In this document: positions 15,601 to 15,650 of the stretch, in pieces
Layout of the letters: each line of letters begins with the position of its first letter
How positions within the stretch are numbered: position 1 is the first letter of the stretch
Assembly: GCA_022448645.1 (NCBI GenBank)
Contig: JAKVBZ010000105.1
Location: 1 to 15,650 of the forward strand
Length of the DNA: 15,650 nucleotides
Reading direction: 5' to 3'
From: Pirellulaceae bacterium
Lineage (GTDB): Bacteria; Planctomycetota; Planctomycetia; Pirellulales; Pirellulaceae
Program-made: the position numbers and the translations under genes
The notes under the pieces: generated by a model
The model's input: the letters and a program-made list of their open reading frames with translations, nothing else
What the model was told of the DNA's origin: nothing
Databases searched by the model: none

Positions 15601-15650
15601 GGACAATCAAACCTTTTTCCAGAAAAGCATTAAACAATAGCGAGTTACGA

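Overview
The window reads as a chromosomal stretch of a planctomycete, most likely in the Pirellulales. The evidence is indirect: moderate GC content, loosely packed genes, weak or absent Shine-Dalgarno sites at several starts, GTG and TTG starts, a secreted propeller protein carrying an 'LFVDDYLIES' segment that I associate with planctomycete secretomes, and several glycosidase-like genes around a sodium/solute symporter. No 16S rRNA or other taxonomic marker is present. I see no rRNA, tRNA, CRISPR array, insertion sequence or integrase.

Left part (1-3920): a ferredoxin-type protein whose frame is open to the left edge (1-885, +), an AzgA-type guanine/hypoxanthine permease (1116-2453, -) and a radical SAM enzyme with a probable auxiliary cluster domain (2640-3920, -).

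Centre (3921-8357): a compact isoprenoid-type operon on the plus strand, divergent from the radical SAM gene. It encodes a class II (squalene-hopene type) terpene cyclase with a DVDD catalytic motif, then a two-domain protein joining a cysteine-rich DUF116-like domain to a polyprenyl diphosphate synthase, then a small protein with a chorismate-lyase (UbiC-like) fold that overlaps its neighbour by ATGA. A perfect palindrome, TAGAAT-CAC-ATTCTA, lies in the divergent promoter region. Together these genes could build a cyclised isoprenoid, possibly attached to a chorismate-derived aromatic. I do not recognise this combination as a characterised pathway, and it is the best candidate in the window for an undescribed system. 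The nearby ferredoxin and radical SAM enzyme may supply redox or radical chemistry to it.

Right part (8358-15650): a carbohydrate-use region. A sodium/solute symporter (10217-11779, -) is followed after 3 bases by a cytoplasmic TIM-barrel glycosidase-like protein (8606-10213, -), and possibly by a small unrecognised ORF (8365-8616, -). A 506-base divergent intergenic region, with a leader inverted repeat, separates these from a secreted beta-propeller glycosidase-like protein (12286-13860, +). Convergent to that is a secreted GH32 (fructosidase-type) protein (13981-15600, -) whose usual acid/base motif looks altered. A plausible scheme is extracellular trimming of a glycan by the secreted proteins, sodium-coupled uptake, and cytoplasmic processing.
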